Positions 38,050-50,062 of a stretch of 64,000 bases of DNA are shown here, piece after piece. Both the position numbers and the translations under genes were made by a program. Position 1 is the stretch's first letter, and the number at the start of each line of letters is the position of its first letter. Location: the NCBI RefSeq assembly GCF_048544455.1, contig NC_133537.1, positions 313,616,238-313,680,237 of the forward strand, given 5' to 3'. The notes beneath the pieces are model-generated. The model searched no databases. It was not told where the DNA came from and was given only the letters and a program-made list of their open reading frames with translations. The stretch is from Silene latifolia (lineage: Eukaryota; Streptophyta; Magnoliopsida; Caryophyllales; Caryophyllaceae).

Positions 38050-38535
38050 CCAAGATCATCGCGATAGCGAGATTGTTCGTCCTCCGATGCCCGATAACTT
38101 AAGGGACCATTTGTTTTGGGGCACGACAACTCCGAAAGTGTTAGGGCGGACCCAAGTGTCTTTGATGGGTCCGTCCCAATTCAGTTCGATCCGATGACGG
38201 TTAATGGCTCACATTTGAGACGGTCGAGGAGGATTCGAGCTTTAACAAGGAGAAAGCGGTGGACTTCCGGCCTAAGTCCACGGATGCGGCATGCGCAACT
38301 TAGAGGAGAGGGCTAAGGTACTTCTTCTTACCCCATATCCGGAGAGACTAGTGCCAACAAAGGAACAGTATCTTTGGTAAGTTTGAAAAAGTTATTCGTA
38401 GCTTGAATGTACAAGTACCCTTCCTTGAGTTGGTCAATCAGGTGCCTGCCTACACTAAATTCATGAAACAACTCCTGTCTAAGAAAAAGTCGCTTGAACA
38501 TGTTCATACTGTCGCATTAAGAGTCATGCTCTTAT

Positions 38536-39444
38536 TTGTCTCACACTGCACCCCATAAGCTAGAGGACCCGGGTAGCTTTTCTGTTCCTTGCAATATAGG
38601 TACCTTCTCTATTGAGAAGGCATTATGTGACTTAGGAGCTAGTATAAGCGTCATGCCTTTGAGTCTAGCTAGGAAGCTCAAATTGACTAGGTTCGCAGTG
38701 ACAGATATGATAGTACAGATGGCTGACCGATCTGCGGTCCAGCCAATAGGAGTCTTAGAGGACATCCCTGTCCAAATAGGGAAGGTCTTCTTCCCCGTCG
38801 ACTTTGTTGTACTTAACATGCCTGAGGATGCTCATATACCCATTATTTTGGGTAGGCCATTTCTGCACACTGCTGGTGCAGTCATAGATGTCGGTCTAGG
38901 AACCTTGACTTTCAAAGTGGGAGAGCATTCTATTGTCTTTGCCCAACCTGCCAAGAAAAAGGACCCCATGTGGCCTGTGACTTGTAACACGGTTTCTGAA
39001 AAGAAATCGTACTTTGTGCTTCCTGAATTGCCTGTCTCTATTACTACTTCTGTGTTAACCCCTCCGCCCCAGATTGGGAGCAAAAAGGAGGAAGAATCTG
39101 TTGTTTTAGATATTGCAGGAGCTGGTTTGGGGAAGGAAGTGCTGCAAGTTGCTCCAGCTATAAAGAAGCCGATCATTCAAAGAGGAGGTCTTGGTTTCCT
39201 GAGATATGGAATTGACGAGGTAGTTGATGACGAGCCGGTCAAAGCCAGAGAGTCTGATCTGGATTCTGACAAGCCCGAAGAGATCCTTGACTGGGGAGAT
39301 GATGATAGTGTTGATCCGTTGAGCCATACGGACGTGGAAGCTAAGAAGGGTGCAGCTGCTCAAATAAGCACCGTTGAGGCTACCTCTAGTAGCCAGAAGC
39401 CGACGAAGTGGGCCATACCGTGGTCATTCTTGATCAACTATTAG
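38536..39444 (+). CDS. Athila-like aspartic protease region
   Basis: The active-site strand reads KALCDLGASISVMPLSLARK (near 38620-38680). The flap and second half follow as DIPVQIGKVFFPVDFVVL and HIPIILGRPFLHTAGAVIDV (38760-38895). This is a retropepsin-type protease of Ty3/gypsy elements that cuts Gag and Pol polyproteins. After it comes an acidic tail and a stop, with no RT following. It belongs to a broken, non-autonomous element. Confidence 0.8.
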   Translation: MSHTAPHKLEDPGSFSVPCNIGTFSIEKALCDLGASISVMPLSLARKLKLTRFAVTDMIVQMADRSAVQPIGVLEDIPVQIGKVFFPVDFVVLNMPEDAHIPIILGRPFLHTAGAVIDVGLGTLTFKVGEHSIVFAQPAKKKDPMWPVTCNTVSEKKSYFVLPELPVSITTSVLTPPPQIGSKKEEESVVLDIAGAGLGKEVLQVAPAIKKPIIQRGGLGFLRYGIDEVVDDEPVKARESDLDSDKPEEILDWGDDDSVDPLSHTDVEAKKGAAAQISTVEATSSSQKPTKWAIPWSFLINY

Positions 39445-39685
39445 TTGATCGAGCTCTTTATAAACTTCAATTTATTTGCTTTTGGTAGACACTTTTTATT
39501 GCTTTAGTGTGCGCGAAAACTTCGCATTTTATTTCGCTTGCTTAGGATTTTTTACGTTTGAGACTTTATTCTGGGTTTTGCGCAATTTTGGGCGCGTATT
39601 ATTGTGCACTTGCAGGTTTTTAGACCTCATTGGCTCAAGTTATTGAGCAAATACGAAGAAATAAAGAGTACAACAGTACTTTCAG

Positions 39686-39785
39686 TCGATCGACTGGCTA
39701 GATTGGTCGATCGACTGAGTTGCACTTTCCAGGAGCTACTGTTCCTGACACATTGGTCGATCGACTGCCGTCCTTAGTCGATCGA
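39686..39785. repeat. Two 21-bp-spaced TCGATCGA pairs in the 3' non-coding region
   Basis: Starts at 39686/39707 and 39757/39778. Contexts are CAGTCGATCGACTG, GGTCGATCGACTG and TAGTCGATCGACC. A single worn site (GGTCGATATG) lies near 39834. Confidence 0.9.
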
Positions 39786-40951
39786 CCAAGGACGCTGCTG
39801 TACCTATTCGCGACCTCTCCCCTGCTGTGTTTGGTCGATATGCGGACTTAAGGGAGTTTTCTACTCCACTTTTCTTTCCGTCATATTATTTATTTCTTCT
39901 ATTTTCTCAATTGTGCACAATTTTACCGCCTCAAATTGTCTTCTCGATTTTATGCGTGGGTTTTACTTGTCTTTCAGGTACCTTTTAGTGGCACTGCTGG
40001 CTACTGAAACCTCCTAGCTCACGCTGGTTTGGGGAGGTTTCCTTTGCTGCGCTTAAAGTCTTGTGAGTTCCCGATTTTCACTTCATGTCTTATTTATTTC
40101 ATTTTCCCGCAAATTCTCATTTCTCTTTTCTTCATTACATGATTTTGCACAATGAGGACATTGTGTGATTTGGTTTGGGGAAGGGTTTTGCGTCGCATAT
40201 CATTTGCTTGCATTCACGTTTACATTCTGTTTTGCATTATTCATTTCATTTTATATATATACGAAATTCAAAAAAAAAAAAAATTGAAAAATTTCAAAAA
40301 AATTTCAATAAAATGCACGTTTATTTTAGCATATAGGTCGAGTCGGAGCGGTAGTATTTCAAGGATGAAATAGCATTTGCACCTGTTTTTGCCTAAGCCT
40401 TGCTAGATTAACATGTTATTAGTAGAATCGTATAAGTGCATATCTACGAGTTTTCGTAAAATATTTGCTGAACTTGAGACTTGACTTTGAAAATTGGCAA
40501 ACTACATCATATTTCTGAGATTTAGAGCCTATAACTGGTGACATCTATGACCGGTTTATTTAGGAATGTGAGTAGTACTCCTTGTGAGGCATGTCACATA
40601 AATGTGCATAAATATGAACTTAATCTGCTTAATACCTGTACGCATTTGGTCTATGGTTAGTTGACACATGTGGTAGAGGTTTCCTTTTCTCGTTTTGCCC
40701 ATAAGCTCCACACCGCCAAAAATATCTTTTTTTGTCCTAATTACTACATCCTACATCTAGCCTGTCCTTTGTCAAGCTAGTAGTCTGTGTTCTTGGGGTT
40801 GTTACTCATTTTGGTGGCATATGCTCTGTTGAGACGTTATTGGGAAGATGAAATAAAGGGAGGAAAGAAAGAAATAGAAAAGAAAAGAAAAAAAAAGATG
40901 AAAAAAAATGATTCGAAAAAAGAGAAAAAGAGTTCTGTACTGTTTAAGCAG

Positions 40952-40980
40952 TCGATCGACTGCCTCTTTTGGTCGATCGA
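40952..40980. repeat. 21-bp-spaced TCGATCGA pair in the 3' non-coding region
   Basis: Starts at 40952 and 40973, in CAGTCGATCGACTG and GGTCGATCGACTG contexts, directly after the A/G-rich stretch. Confidence 0.9.
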
Positions 40981-41671
40981 CTGATGTTCAGGAAAGAGAA
41001 AGAATCAATTCGCATAATTCAAATCCTTATCTTTTGGCGATTTTTGCTCCCATGTATTATTCATATTTTATGGGGAGTTAGTTGATTACTTTTATACCTG
41101 GAGACTGTGAGATTTGTGCTTGCTATAGCACCGTTCCATTTGTTTTTGAGCAAGAAGTTGGATGTTGCCATATGGTTCCGTTTCGGTACTAGCTTGATCA
41201 CCTGTACCTCCACTTTTCCATAAATGTTTTGCCTCTTCTTACCCATACCTCACATATCCACATATATACCTCGGCATGTGTCATGGTCTCTTGTTGGTTG
41301 AAATGCGTATGTACGGTTGTAGAGATTGCTTTCATATTAGACTGCAGGCATGTTCTTATAGGTCGTAGTTAGGTGAGTGTCATTACATTTACTTCTTTCT
41401 ATCTTACATATACTCACCTGTGTTTATTGAGTGGTATGAGCGACCCGTGAGAGTCCAATTTGATAAGTCTCTACAGTTGACGGTTCAGTAGTTTTAACGG
41501 CTCCATAACTCGTTTGCATGATTCATTTGCTAATTGATTGTTGGTTGTGCATTAAATTGGTTTAGGCTTTACATGTTACATTTTGCTCTGAGATTGGACC
41601 CGTTCCATTAGGTCATTAGATCGAGTCTAGTTCTTGCTTGGGGACAAGCAAGGGTTTGGTTTGGGGAAGTT

Positions 41672-43194
41672 TGATGCGTGTCTTTTATATGATGTTTTAC
41701 ACCCCATTTTACACGCATTTCAGAGCTCATTCATGTAGTTTATGCTACATTTCTCCCTATTTCCGTCTACTTCCGTATTTTTGTACATTATTGCAGAAAT
41801 TAGAAGAATCCAGCGGAAATCGAGCTAAATCCGTCCCCGAGTATCCTGCATTGCATGTGACGTGAAGTATTCACCCGAGGAACGATCTTGGTGCGCAAAT
41901 CAAGGCCCAAAAGACAAGTCCACGAGTTTATAGAAGTCAAGTAGCAGCTCAAGCAGTCGATCGACCACTGCCATCAGTCGATCGACTAACCATCGGGTTC
42001 CAGAAGCTTCTGTTTACTGAAGACCAGTCGATCGACCAGTCCTAGCAGTCGATCGACCAAGTTGCTATTACAGACGAGAATTAAAAGACTGTGAATCTTG
42101 AAGCCCAAAGTTATGTTAGGTTTAGGAAATAAAGTTACGTTAGTTGCTATATAACGTAACCTAAAAACATCAGATTAGCATTCAGTTTTTACATCGAGTT
42201 TTTATCTAAGTTTCACATTCAATTTTAGAATACCATAGTTAGGGTTTGGGATATTGATTGCATCGGATTTTTATTCATACTTCTAATCATTCCATTACTG
42301 TTCTCCTGCGATTTTCGGTATTCTTCCTGTTCTACTTTCAGTTCGTCTTATTTCGTTATTAGTATAGAATTGCTAGTTAGATTCCCGAAATCGTCTTATT
42401 GTTGCATGTTAATTGTTTGTTCTACCGCTTTAATTATGAATCTAATACTTTTATGCCCTAGTATTATTGTAGTTATCACTTTCAACATGAGTAGCTAAAT
42501 CAATTGTGCTAGGATGTAGGCGAATTATGGCGTAGGCGGCGTAGTATTAAATTGGACTGAATTCGCGTGTCAGTCGATCGACTGACATACTTGGTCGATC
42601 GACTGACCTCGTGAGGTTACCTTTCGTTTTAATTGATTTTAATGTTGTATTTAACGAATCGAATGCATGCGACCCGTTAGATGCTTAATTTATGACTGAC
42701 CCATTAGATTGAAAGATAGGGAAAGTTGTTTGACCACCAATTAAAATGACTAAACTGTGCTGAGATCGAAAGATAGGTATAGTCTAGACCGTTAGTCACT
42801 TTTCAGGACGAGAGTCAGTATTAGTGATATTAGGGACTTATAGCGAGATCGAAAGATGCTATCTGTTAAGAGTGGACCGAGAGGACCTCTTGTTTTCCCG
42901 CCTCACCTGTGTTTGATTTAGACCGACTTAGTATGCTGTCGCCGAAGCTTTAATAAACCGACCATCCTAGTACCCCTCCTTTATCTGTTTAATCCGTTTT
43001 TTTTTTTAGTTTATTGTCTTTATTTATTCTTAGCTATAGACCAAATCAATTCAACCCCCACAATTGTTACCTTAGACTGAATTTAATCAACTAGAATTTA
43101 CATCTGCCTCTCTGTGGTTCGACCCGACTGCCGCTAGCTATAGTTGTAGTTGGAAATTATAAATCTTATTTTTGACACCTCACGACGGGTATCA
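41672..43194 (+). repeat. Right LTR of the Athila-like element
   Basis: 1523 bp, nearly identical to the left LTR. Palindrome pairs at 41957/41978, 42028/42049 and 42574/42595 keep the 21-bp spacing. Confidence 0.93.
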
Positions 43195-43850
43195 ATATAT
43201 TTACCACACCTACATTATTTTTCAACGTGGGACAAACAATATACTTAGAAATACACCATCTTTTTCACACCTAATTCGACATCTAACCCAGTTTAATAAT
43301 AATAATAAGCAAATACTATAGGAGTACTATTTATTAATATTCGTATAATACATTTTTTTAACTTCTTATCGTAATTAAAATATGTGCAAATAATATGATA
43401 CTATATTCTAATGCTAGCATTTATTTAACACGAATCTAATTATATAATTTTTCAAAAAAAAAAAACAATTATGTTACTTTGTTGCTAAATGAGATGTATA
43501 AGTTTTTATATAAAAATTATAAACATTACTTGGACATATAAAAAATATATATATCATATCGTGGAGTTAATGATATAAACTCTTAAGAGTTCTCTAAGAC
43601 AATGTTTAAGAGACTCAGAAGGTTTTGGGTTGGTATTTAGGTTCTAAGGATACCTTCTATTTATAATCATATGATCACCCACCTTATGCTAAACTTTCGA
43701 TGTGGGACAATTCTATTATTTATACGTAATATATTCACCACACCAACATATTTTTCAATGTGGGACAAATAACATACTTAGAAATACACCATCTTTTTCG
43801 TACATAATTCGACATCTAACTAAGGTTAATAATAATGAGCAAATACTATA

Positions 43851-44104
43851 CTCCCTCGATTCAAGACCAAATACAACATTCCTTTTTTTACACTATTCAT
43901 GAACGAATAGAATCTTTACGATTCATTGCAATATGTAAGACAAAATATGGTCATGTGTGATCTTATTTGATTCACCTATAAAGTACAATGAGAATATCAA
44001 ATTTTAAATTTTTTATAATGTAAACTTAAAGATATTTACGTTGTAATTTGTGTCTTGGCAAGTGTGTAAATGAAAATGTTGTATTTGGTCTGGAATGGAG
44101 GGAG
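43851..44104. mobile_element. Stowaway-type MITE (Tc1/mariner), 254 bp
   Basis: Ends CTCCCTCGATTCAAGACC and GGTCTGGAATGGAGGGAG are inverted, and TA flanks both sides (43849-43850, 44105-44106). The CTCCCTC tip and TA duplication define Stowaway. It sits in one of the internal repeats of the Helitron; sister repeats show an empty site and an excision-like footprint. Confidence 0.92.
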
Positions 44105-45393
44105 TACTATTTATTAATATTCGCACGTTTTTTTTATAATATTTTTTTGGCAACTGAGATGTATAAGTTTTTATATAAAGATTATAAACATCACTTGAAT
44201 ATAATACATAATATAGAAAAAATATGTATATATCATACTGTGAAGATAATGATATAAACTCTTAAAAGCTCTCCAAAACAATACTTAAGAAACTCAAAAG
44301 GTTTTTGGTTGGTATATAGGTTCCAATGATGACTTCTATTTATAATTATAGGATCACCCACCTTATGTTAATCTTTCGATGTGGGACAATTATATAATTT
44401 ATACGTATTATAATCACCACACTAACATTGTTTTTCAATGTGGGACATATAACATATTAAAAGAAGTACATTATCTTTAATACTCGTATGTGCAAATCAT
44501 ATGAAATCTATACTCTAATGAAAGCATTTTTTGCCACGAATCTAATTATATTATTTTCATAATTTTTATAACGACATTTTTTTGCCAGATGAAATTTCAA
44601 AGTTTTTATATAAAATTTAGAAACTTCTCATGAATATAAAATAGGAAATATAGATATTATAATAATTAAAAGATTCCCCACTTTATTTTTTATGTGGAAA
44701 ATATTATTTATGAAACTTTCCTAAATTAATTTTTGATGATGTGGACGCTCTAGAATCGCTCGAAAAAAATTTCTTTTATATATATATATAGATTATATAA
44801 AATGAACAATAAAATCCATAAATAAACCAAAATATCCTAAAAATCACTTAGGACCAGAAACTTTTAACATTCAAGGTTATTTTTAGGTTTATCTTCATAA
44901 AACCAATTAATTAGTTTTGTATGTTAATCATATAACTCGGAAAAACTATAAACCGATTTGCATGCAAACAACCTAAGGCTCTCTGATACTACTTGTTAGA
45001 ATTATTAATCTCATTAATTTAACATATTCATATATGTGACATTTTAATTTAGTCATAAAATGAAAACTAGATCTTATGCATGCAAACTAAATAACAAGAG
45101 ATGAGAAAATCATTTTCTCACCATAAAAAATTCGGCCAAATGGGCACAAATGAAGGTCTCCTACCTTCATTTGTTCTTGAGCTAGAAAATACATTAGGAT
45201 GATCATCCATGACTTCAAAATAGAAGCCCTCCAATAAGTAGCACCCAAGACTATCCCAAAATCCCACAAAATAATATGTACTAGATATTTATAATGTGGT
45301 TTACCTTAAAATCGATTACTAAACCTAGAGATAGAAAGAGAGAGGACATCCGTCATCTCTAGGGCTTAATTTTACATTGATCTGCATCCTACA

Positions 45394-46674
45394 ATGGCTA
45401 AAAAATCTAAGCAATCAAACAATAGTAAACATCATAGTTCAAAGGCTACATCAGAAGCATCTTCTGCTATTCGATCTGAAAAAACAAGAATTTTGGGGAA
45501 GCCAGATGTCGAGGAGGGGACTAAACACAAGTTTCTTCATGAGATCACTGGTATCCCTGCATATGACTTGGAAATTGGCAATCTGGAAGACATGGAGGCT
45601 GACACTCTTGATGAATTTGTTGAGGAAACGGAATCTGAAACAGAAGAGAATGAAGATGGTCAGTGGTTCCAAAGGCATGGCAAAAAAATTATTCAAATGA
45701 TAGAGGAGGAGCCCGAGGACTTACTACAACTTTCTGATGAGGATGTCCAGGATGAATTGACATACTGGCAGCAAGCTGTTTATGGTTTTGTTGTTGGAGC
45801 CAATCCGTCGTGGCAAGTGATGGAGAGTTTCCTGAAACGCATTTGGAGTAAGTATACAATAGACAAAATCTCTTTTCTTCCAAATGGGGTTTTCTTGGCA
45901 AGGTTTAATACTGAGGCAATGAAACAATCTGTGTTAGCTAGTGGGTATTTTCTGTTTGATAACAAGCCACTCATTCTAAAACCTTGGCAACCAGACATCG
46001 AACTCACTAAAGAGGAAGTGAAAAAGGTTCCGGCCTGGATAAGATTGCACAAGTTACCTCTGAAATTCTGGGGTAATAGTCTTAAAAAGATTACCAATTT
46101 AGTTGGGACATATATTAAGAGTGATGTGGCAACTGATGGGAAAACCAGATTGGGTTTTGCTCGAGTCGTGGTGGAATTACAGCTAGGACAAAAATTTCCC
46201 CATAAAGTGAGATTTTTAGACGAAAAAAAGCAAGTGATAGAGGTTGAGGTGGAATACGAGTGGAAACCTAGTATTTGCACAAAATGCAATCAGATTGGTC
46301 ATGAACAAGCAACATGCAGGAAGAATAGATCTAATCATACGTCAAAAGTTGTGCAAAAGGTGTGGAGGCCTGTACAGCATAAGAACTTACCCCAAAAATT
46401 GCAGGTGCTCCATTCTGACCAGCAGGTTTCACCTGTTCAGGACATACAACAAACAGCAGTTCCAGATCCAGAAAAGACACCTATTATTAGACCAATAAGT
46501 ACAAATGCAGGGACTATTTCTCCTATCAGACAGTACAAGGTCACTAGACAGGGTGTGGAGGCCAGCAAGATCAATGAGAGTTCACCAACTTATATGGAGG
46601 CCCTAAGAGGGTCTAGTTCTCCCAAGGAAGGAATTGGCTTAGATGGTATTGATCCCCTCAATCTTACTCCATGA
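45394..46674 (+). CDS. LINE ORF1, gag-like RNA-binding protein
   Basis: 426 codons from MAKKSKQSNNSKHHSSK, uninterrupted. A basic, serine-rich start is followed by an acidic stretch (LEDMEADTLDEFVEETESE). The DUF4283-like core of plant LINE ORF1 proteins comes next (YGFVVGANPSWQVMESFLKR, then VFLARFNTEAMKQSVL, then PAWIRLHKLPLKFW). A zinc knuckle CTKCNQIGHEQATC lies near codon 295. The stop overlaps the ORF2 start (ATGATGA at 46671), as is common in plant L1s. The protein binds LINE RNA and acts in cis. Intact in this copy. Confidence 0.9.
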   Translation: MAKKSKQSNNSKHHSSKATSEASSAIRSEKTRILGKPDVEEGTKHKFLHEITGIPAYDLEIGNLEDMEADTLDEFVEETESETEENEDGQWFQRHGKKIIQMIEEEPEDLLQLSDEDVQDELTYWQQAVYGFVVGANPSWQVMESFLKRIWSKYTIDKISFLPNGVFLARFNTEAMKQSVLASGYFLFDNKPLILKPWQPDIELTKEEVKKVPAWIRLHKLPLKFWGNSLKKITNLVGTYIKSDVATDGKTRLGFARVVVELQLGQKFPHKVRFLDEKKQVIEVEVEYEWKPSICTKCNQIGHEQATCRKNRSNHTSKVVQKVWRPVQHKNLPQKLQVLHSDQQVSPVQDIQQTAVPDPEKTPIIRPISTNAGTISPIRQYKVTRQGVEASKINESSPTYMEALRGSSSPKEGIGLDGIDPLNLTP

Positions 46675-49600
46675 TGAATATTGGTTTTTGGAATGTGAGG
46701 GGGATGAATCTAGTAAATAAACAGCTGGTTGTTAATAGATTTCTGCATACAAATAATGTGGGGCTTTTTGGTCTCACTGAAACTAAAATAAAACCTACCA
46801 ATTTGAATAAGGCTATGACTAATGTTTTTGGGGATTGGAGTATTTCTACTAATTCTTCTCATCATTTTGGGGGGAGAATTTGGATTCTTTGGAAACCCTA
46901 CTTGTTTGATGTTACTTTTTTGGAATATGATGCTCAGTACATTCATATGAGAGTGATAGATAAGCAGTCTCAACTTTCTTTTTTTCACACTATTGTGTAT
47001 GCTTTTAATGGGATCAGTGAAAGAGAATCTTTGTGGTCTAATCTTCAGAGGCTTTCCTCTCTTATTCAGGCCCCTTGGGCTATAGGAGGGGATTTTAATT
47101 GTGTGTTGGTGGCCAATGAAAGACTTGGGGGTAGGGTCTCAACTGCTGAAACTGAACCTTTCCAAACCTGCCTGGATAATTGTAACATGATGGATATTCA
47201 GGCCATAGGAGCCTTCTATACCTGGAATAATAAGCAGCCTCCAGAGACTAGGGTGTATAGCAGGATTGATCGTTTTTTTTGGTAAATCAGGAGTGGCTGG
47301 ATACTTTCCCTGATCATTATGCAAATTTCATGCCAGTGGGACACTTTGATCACACCCCTTGTATTGTTAGTAAGGATACAAGAGGTCATAACAGAAATAG
47401 GCCATTCAAATACTATAATATGTGGAGCACTGGGCCTGGTTTCAATCACTGTGTACAAAATGTCTGGTCTCAAAGGATTGAGGGGTCCAAGATGTACAGG
47501 CTTGTCAGGAAACTAAAAATGCTCAAGGCAGACCTGAAGAATTTAAACATGGAGTATTTTTCTGATGTGGAAAATAAAGCTGATATTGCACAGGCCAAAC
47601 TTATTCATATTCAGAAACAACTAATTAGTAGGCCAGGGGATGAGGAGTTGATGCAGCAAGAATATAATACTTATCAGGAATCAAAACAGCTTCACCAGGC
47701 AAAAATGGATTTTCTTAAACAAAAGGCAAAAGCCCACTAGCTCACTGAGGGAGATGCTAATACAACTTATTTTCATGGAGTAATCAAAGCTAGAAGGAAT
47801 AAGAATTATATTCATCATATTAAAGATCATAATGGCACCTTATTCAGTGATGATGCAGGGATTCAGAAGGCTTTCCTTGACTATTATCAACTCCTTTTGT
47901 GGTCTAACAGTCATACCACTCAGGTAAGCCACAATATAGTTCAGAAAGGACAAGTTTGTACTGATCAACACAGGACTCAACTATTGACTCCTATATCAAA
48001 AGAAGAAATTAAAAGTATTATTTTTAATATTCCTAATGATAAATCCCCTAGACCAGATGGATATACCAGCAAATTTTTTTAAAGACTCATGGGATATTGT
48101 GGGGGAAGAAGTATGTGAAGCTATTATGGACTTTTTTCATGATAATACTCTCCTCAAGCAACTGAATACCACTAGCATCACTCTTATTCCTAAAGTGGAG
48201 AGGCCTGAATCAGTTTTACAGTACAGACCCATAGCCTGTTGCAATGTTATTTATAAATGCATATCCAAACTGATCTGCAACAGACTAGCTACTGTTTTAC
48301 CTGATGTTATTTCACCTAACCAGGGTGGGTTTATTCAGGGGAGAAGCATAATGGAAAACATTTTAATTTGTCAAGACATCATCAGGCTTTATAGTAGAGG
48401 AGCTATTTCCCCTAGGGCTCTCTTTAAAATAGATTTGCAAAAAGCTTATGATACCATTGAATGGGAGTTTTTGGAGCAAATGTTAACTGCTATGCACTTC
48501 CCTCCCCGGTTCAATACTTGGATTATGCAATGTGTGACCTCAGCTAGCTGTTCTCTGAATCTTAATGGGAACATGTTTGGTTTCTTTAAAGGAAAAAGAG
48601 GGCTCATACAAGGGGATCCCCTCTCTCCCCTTCTCTTCACCATTTGCATGGAATACTTCTCAAGATTGTTGAATCACACTACTGAACATCAGGCTTTCAG
48701 ATATCATCCTCTATGCAAAGCCATGAAGCCCATTTAATGTTTGCAGATGATTTGTTAATTTTCTGTAAAGGTGATGCCCACTCTATTATGACTCTTCTTA
48801 GGACGTTTTCCACTTTCTTCCTAGCCTCTGGCTTAAAGATGAGTACGGGAAAGTCTAATGCGTATTTTAATGGGGTCAAGGCAGATGTCAAGGCTGAGAT
48901 TCTACAAATCTCAGGTTTTACAGAGGGCAGGCTTCCTTTCAAGTACCTAGGGGTGCCCATCAAAACCACTAGATTGAATACCGAGGATTGCAAACCTCTC
49001 ATTGAGAAGATTGTGAGCAAAATAAGGGGGCTGGGGGCAAGGAAACTCTCCTATGCAGAGAGATTGATCTTAATCAAAGCTGTGCTCAAGACATACCATA
49101 ACTACTGGGCAACTATGTTTATTCTCCCCTCTGGAGTTATAGCTAGGATTGAGCAAATTTGCAGGAATTTCTTCTGGGATGGGGGAGCTGATTATATCCG
49201 TACAACATTGGTCTCATGGGATAAGCTATGCAAACCTAAACTCGAAGGAGGACTTGGGCTTAAAATTGATATAGACTGGAATAAGGCTGCTGTGGGGAAG
49301 CTAGTCTGGTGGATTTCCACAAAACCAGATCATCTTTGGGTGAAATGGGTTAACCATATTTATCTCAAAGGAAGGACTTGGCGAGACTATGTCCCAATTA
49401 CTGATTCCAGTTGGTACTGGCGGAAAATCTCTCAGGTCAAGCAGCTCTTAGAGGGGACCTATCAACAACTTATATGGTCTGATCAGACAGGGTGTACTTA
49501 TTCCATATCAAAAGGCTATGAATACCTCAGAAACAAAAATAGTGAAGTTAATTGGGCAAAGCTAGTGTGGAATACATGGTCTATACCAAAGCATAGCATA

Positions 49601-50062
49601 GTTTCCTGGATATACTACCACAATAACCTCACCACAAATGATAAAATGCATCAATTGGGGGTTAGTAGTACGGATACCTGCTGCATCTGTGAGAGTACTA
49701 CTGAAACGCTTGAACATCTGTTCTTTATGTGCGAGTATAGCAGGAAAGTCGTCTGGAAAGTGGGAACTGAGGTCAAGGTAGATCTACCTATCTCTGATGT
49801 TCGAAATTGGAGATTGAGCAGGGGAGGTACGGCCACCAGATCAAACTTCACCAATGCCTTGATCAATGCATGCATCTACCACATATGGAGACAAAGAAAC
49901 TCTGGTAAGTATGAATCTAAAGTTCTTCGACCAAAGAAATTAGCTGAGAAGATTGTTGATGAGGTTAAATGGAAAGTGCGAGGTACCCCGAAAGTTAAGA
50001 TTGACACAGGAGACCGGCGGTGGCTTGAATGGATTCGGGGCAATCAACGAGACCAGATCTGA
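46671..50062 (+). pseudogene. LINE ORF2, endonuclease and reverse transcriptase, broken
   Basis: Starts MMNIGFWNVRGMN, the first strand of the apurinic endonuclease; LFGLTETKIK carries the catalytic Glu and AIGGDFNCVL the Asp/Asn. RT follows with FKIDLQKAYDTIEWEF, GLIQGDPLSPLLF and the active site LMFADDLLIF (near 48730-48760). A C-terminal zf-RVT block (WAKLVWNTWSIPKHSIVSWI, CCICESTTETLEHLFF) ends it. Breaks: a shift near 47280, a TAG at 47738-47740 where KAKAHW is expected, a shift near 48080 and a shift near 48715-48735. Not functional. Confidence 0.9.

Larger units (their letters stand above)
39445..41671. other. 3' non-coding region of the Athila-like element, in place of RT and integrase
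   Basis: About 2.2 kb between the protease and the purine tract. It holds three palindrome pairs (below), an A-rich run near 40270-40310, an AAGAAAAG-rich stretch near 40855-40940 and no RT, RNase H or integrase motif in any frame. Tat/Athila elements often have a long 3' non-coding zone, but not at the expense of pol. Confidence 0.7.
34730..43194 (+). mobile_element. Athila/Tat-like Ty3/gypsy element with gag-protease only, 8.5 kb
   Basis: Two LTRs of about 1520 bp (TGATGCGTGTC to GTATCA) flank about 5.4 kb. The primer site TGGCGCCGTTGTTGGGGA (36255-36272) is the type used by Athila and Tat lineages, and a TTTGGGGAAG purine tract precedes the right LTR. Flanking 5-mers are GTATA (34725-34729) and ATATA (43195-43199), one base apart. 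Gag and an aspartic protease are seen, but no RT, RNase H or integrase, so it must have moved in trans. LTRs are about 99% alike by eye, so it is young, well under a million or so years on usual plant rates. The coding part is broken at several points. Confidence 0.92.
33309..44792 (-). mobile_element. Non-autonomous Helitron, carrying an LTR element and a MITE
   Basis: On minus the 5' end is TCTATATATATATA after an A (44793). The 3' end is CTAG before a T (33308), preceded about 10 nt upstream by a CCCGT-loop-ACGGG hairpin within CCCCGTTGCAACGCACGGGC. These are the Helitron signatures: 5' TC, 3' hairpin plus CTRR, insertion between A and T. No Rep/helicase gene is present. Without the Athila-like insertion it is about 3 kb, made of diverged 500-600-bp direct repeats with GATGTGGGACAATT words near 33530, 33895, 34695, 43695, 43755 and 44380. 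Confidence 0.85.

Noticed and set aside
45377-45700. 107-codon frame overlapping LINE ORF1
   Set aside because: It is an out-of-frame shadow of ORF1, which has the DUF4283-like core and zinc knuckle.
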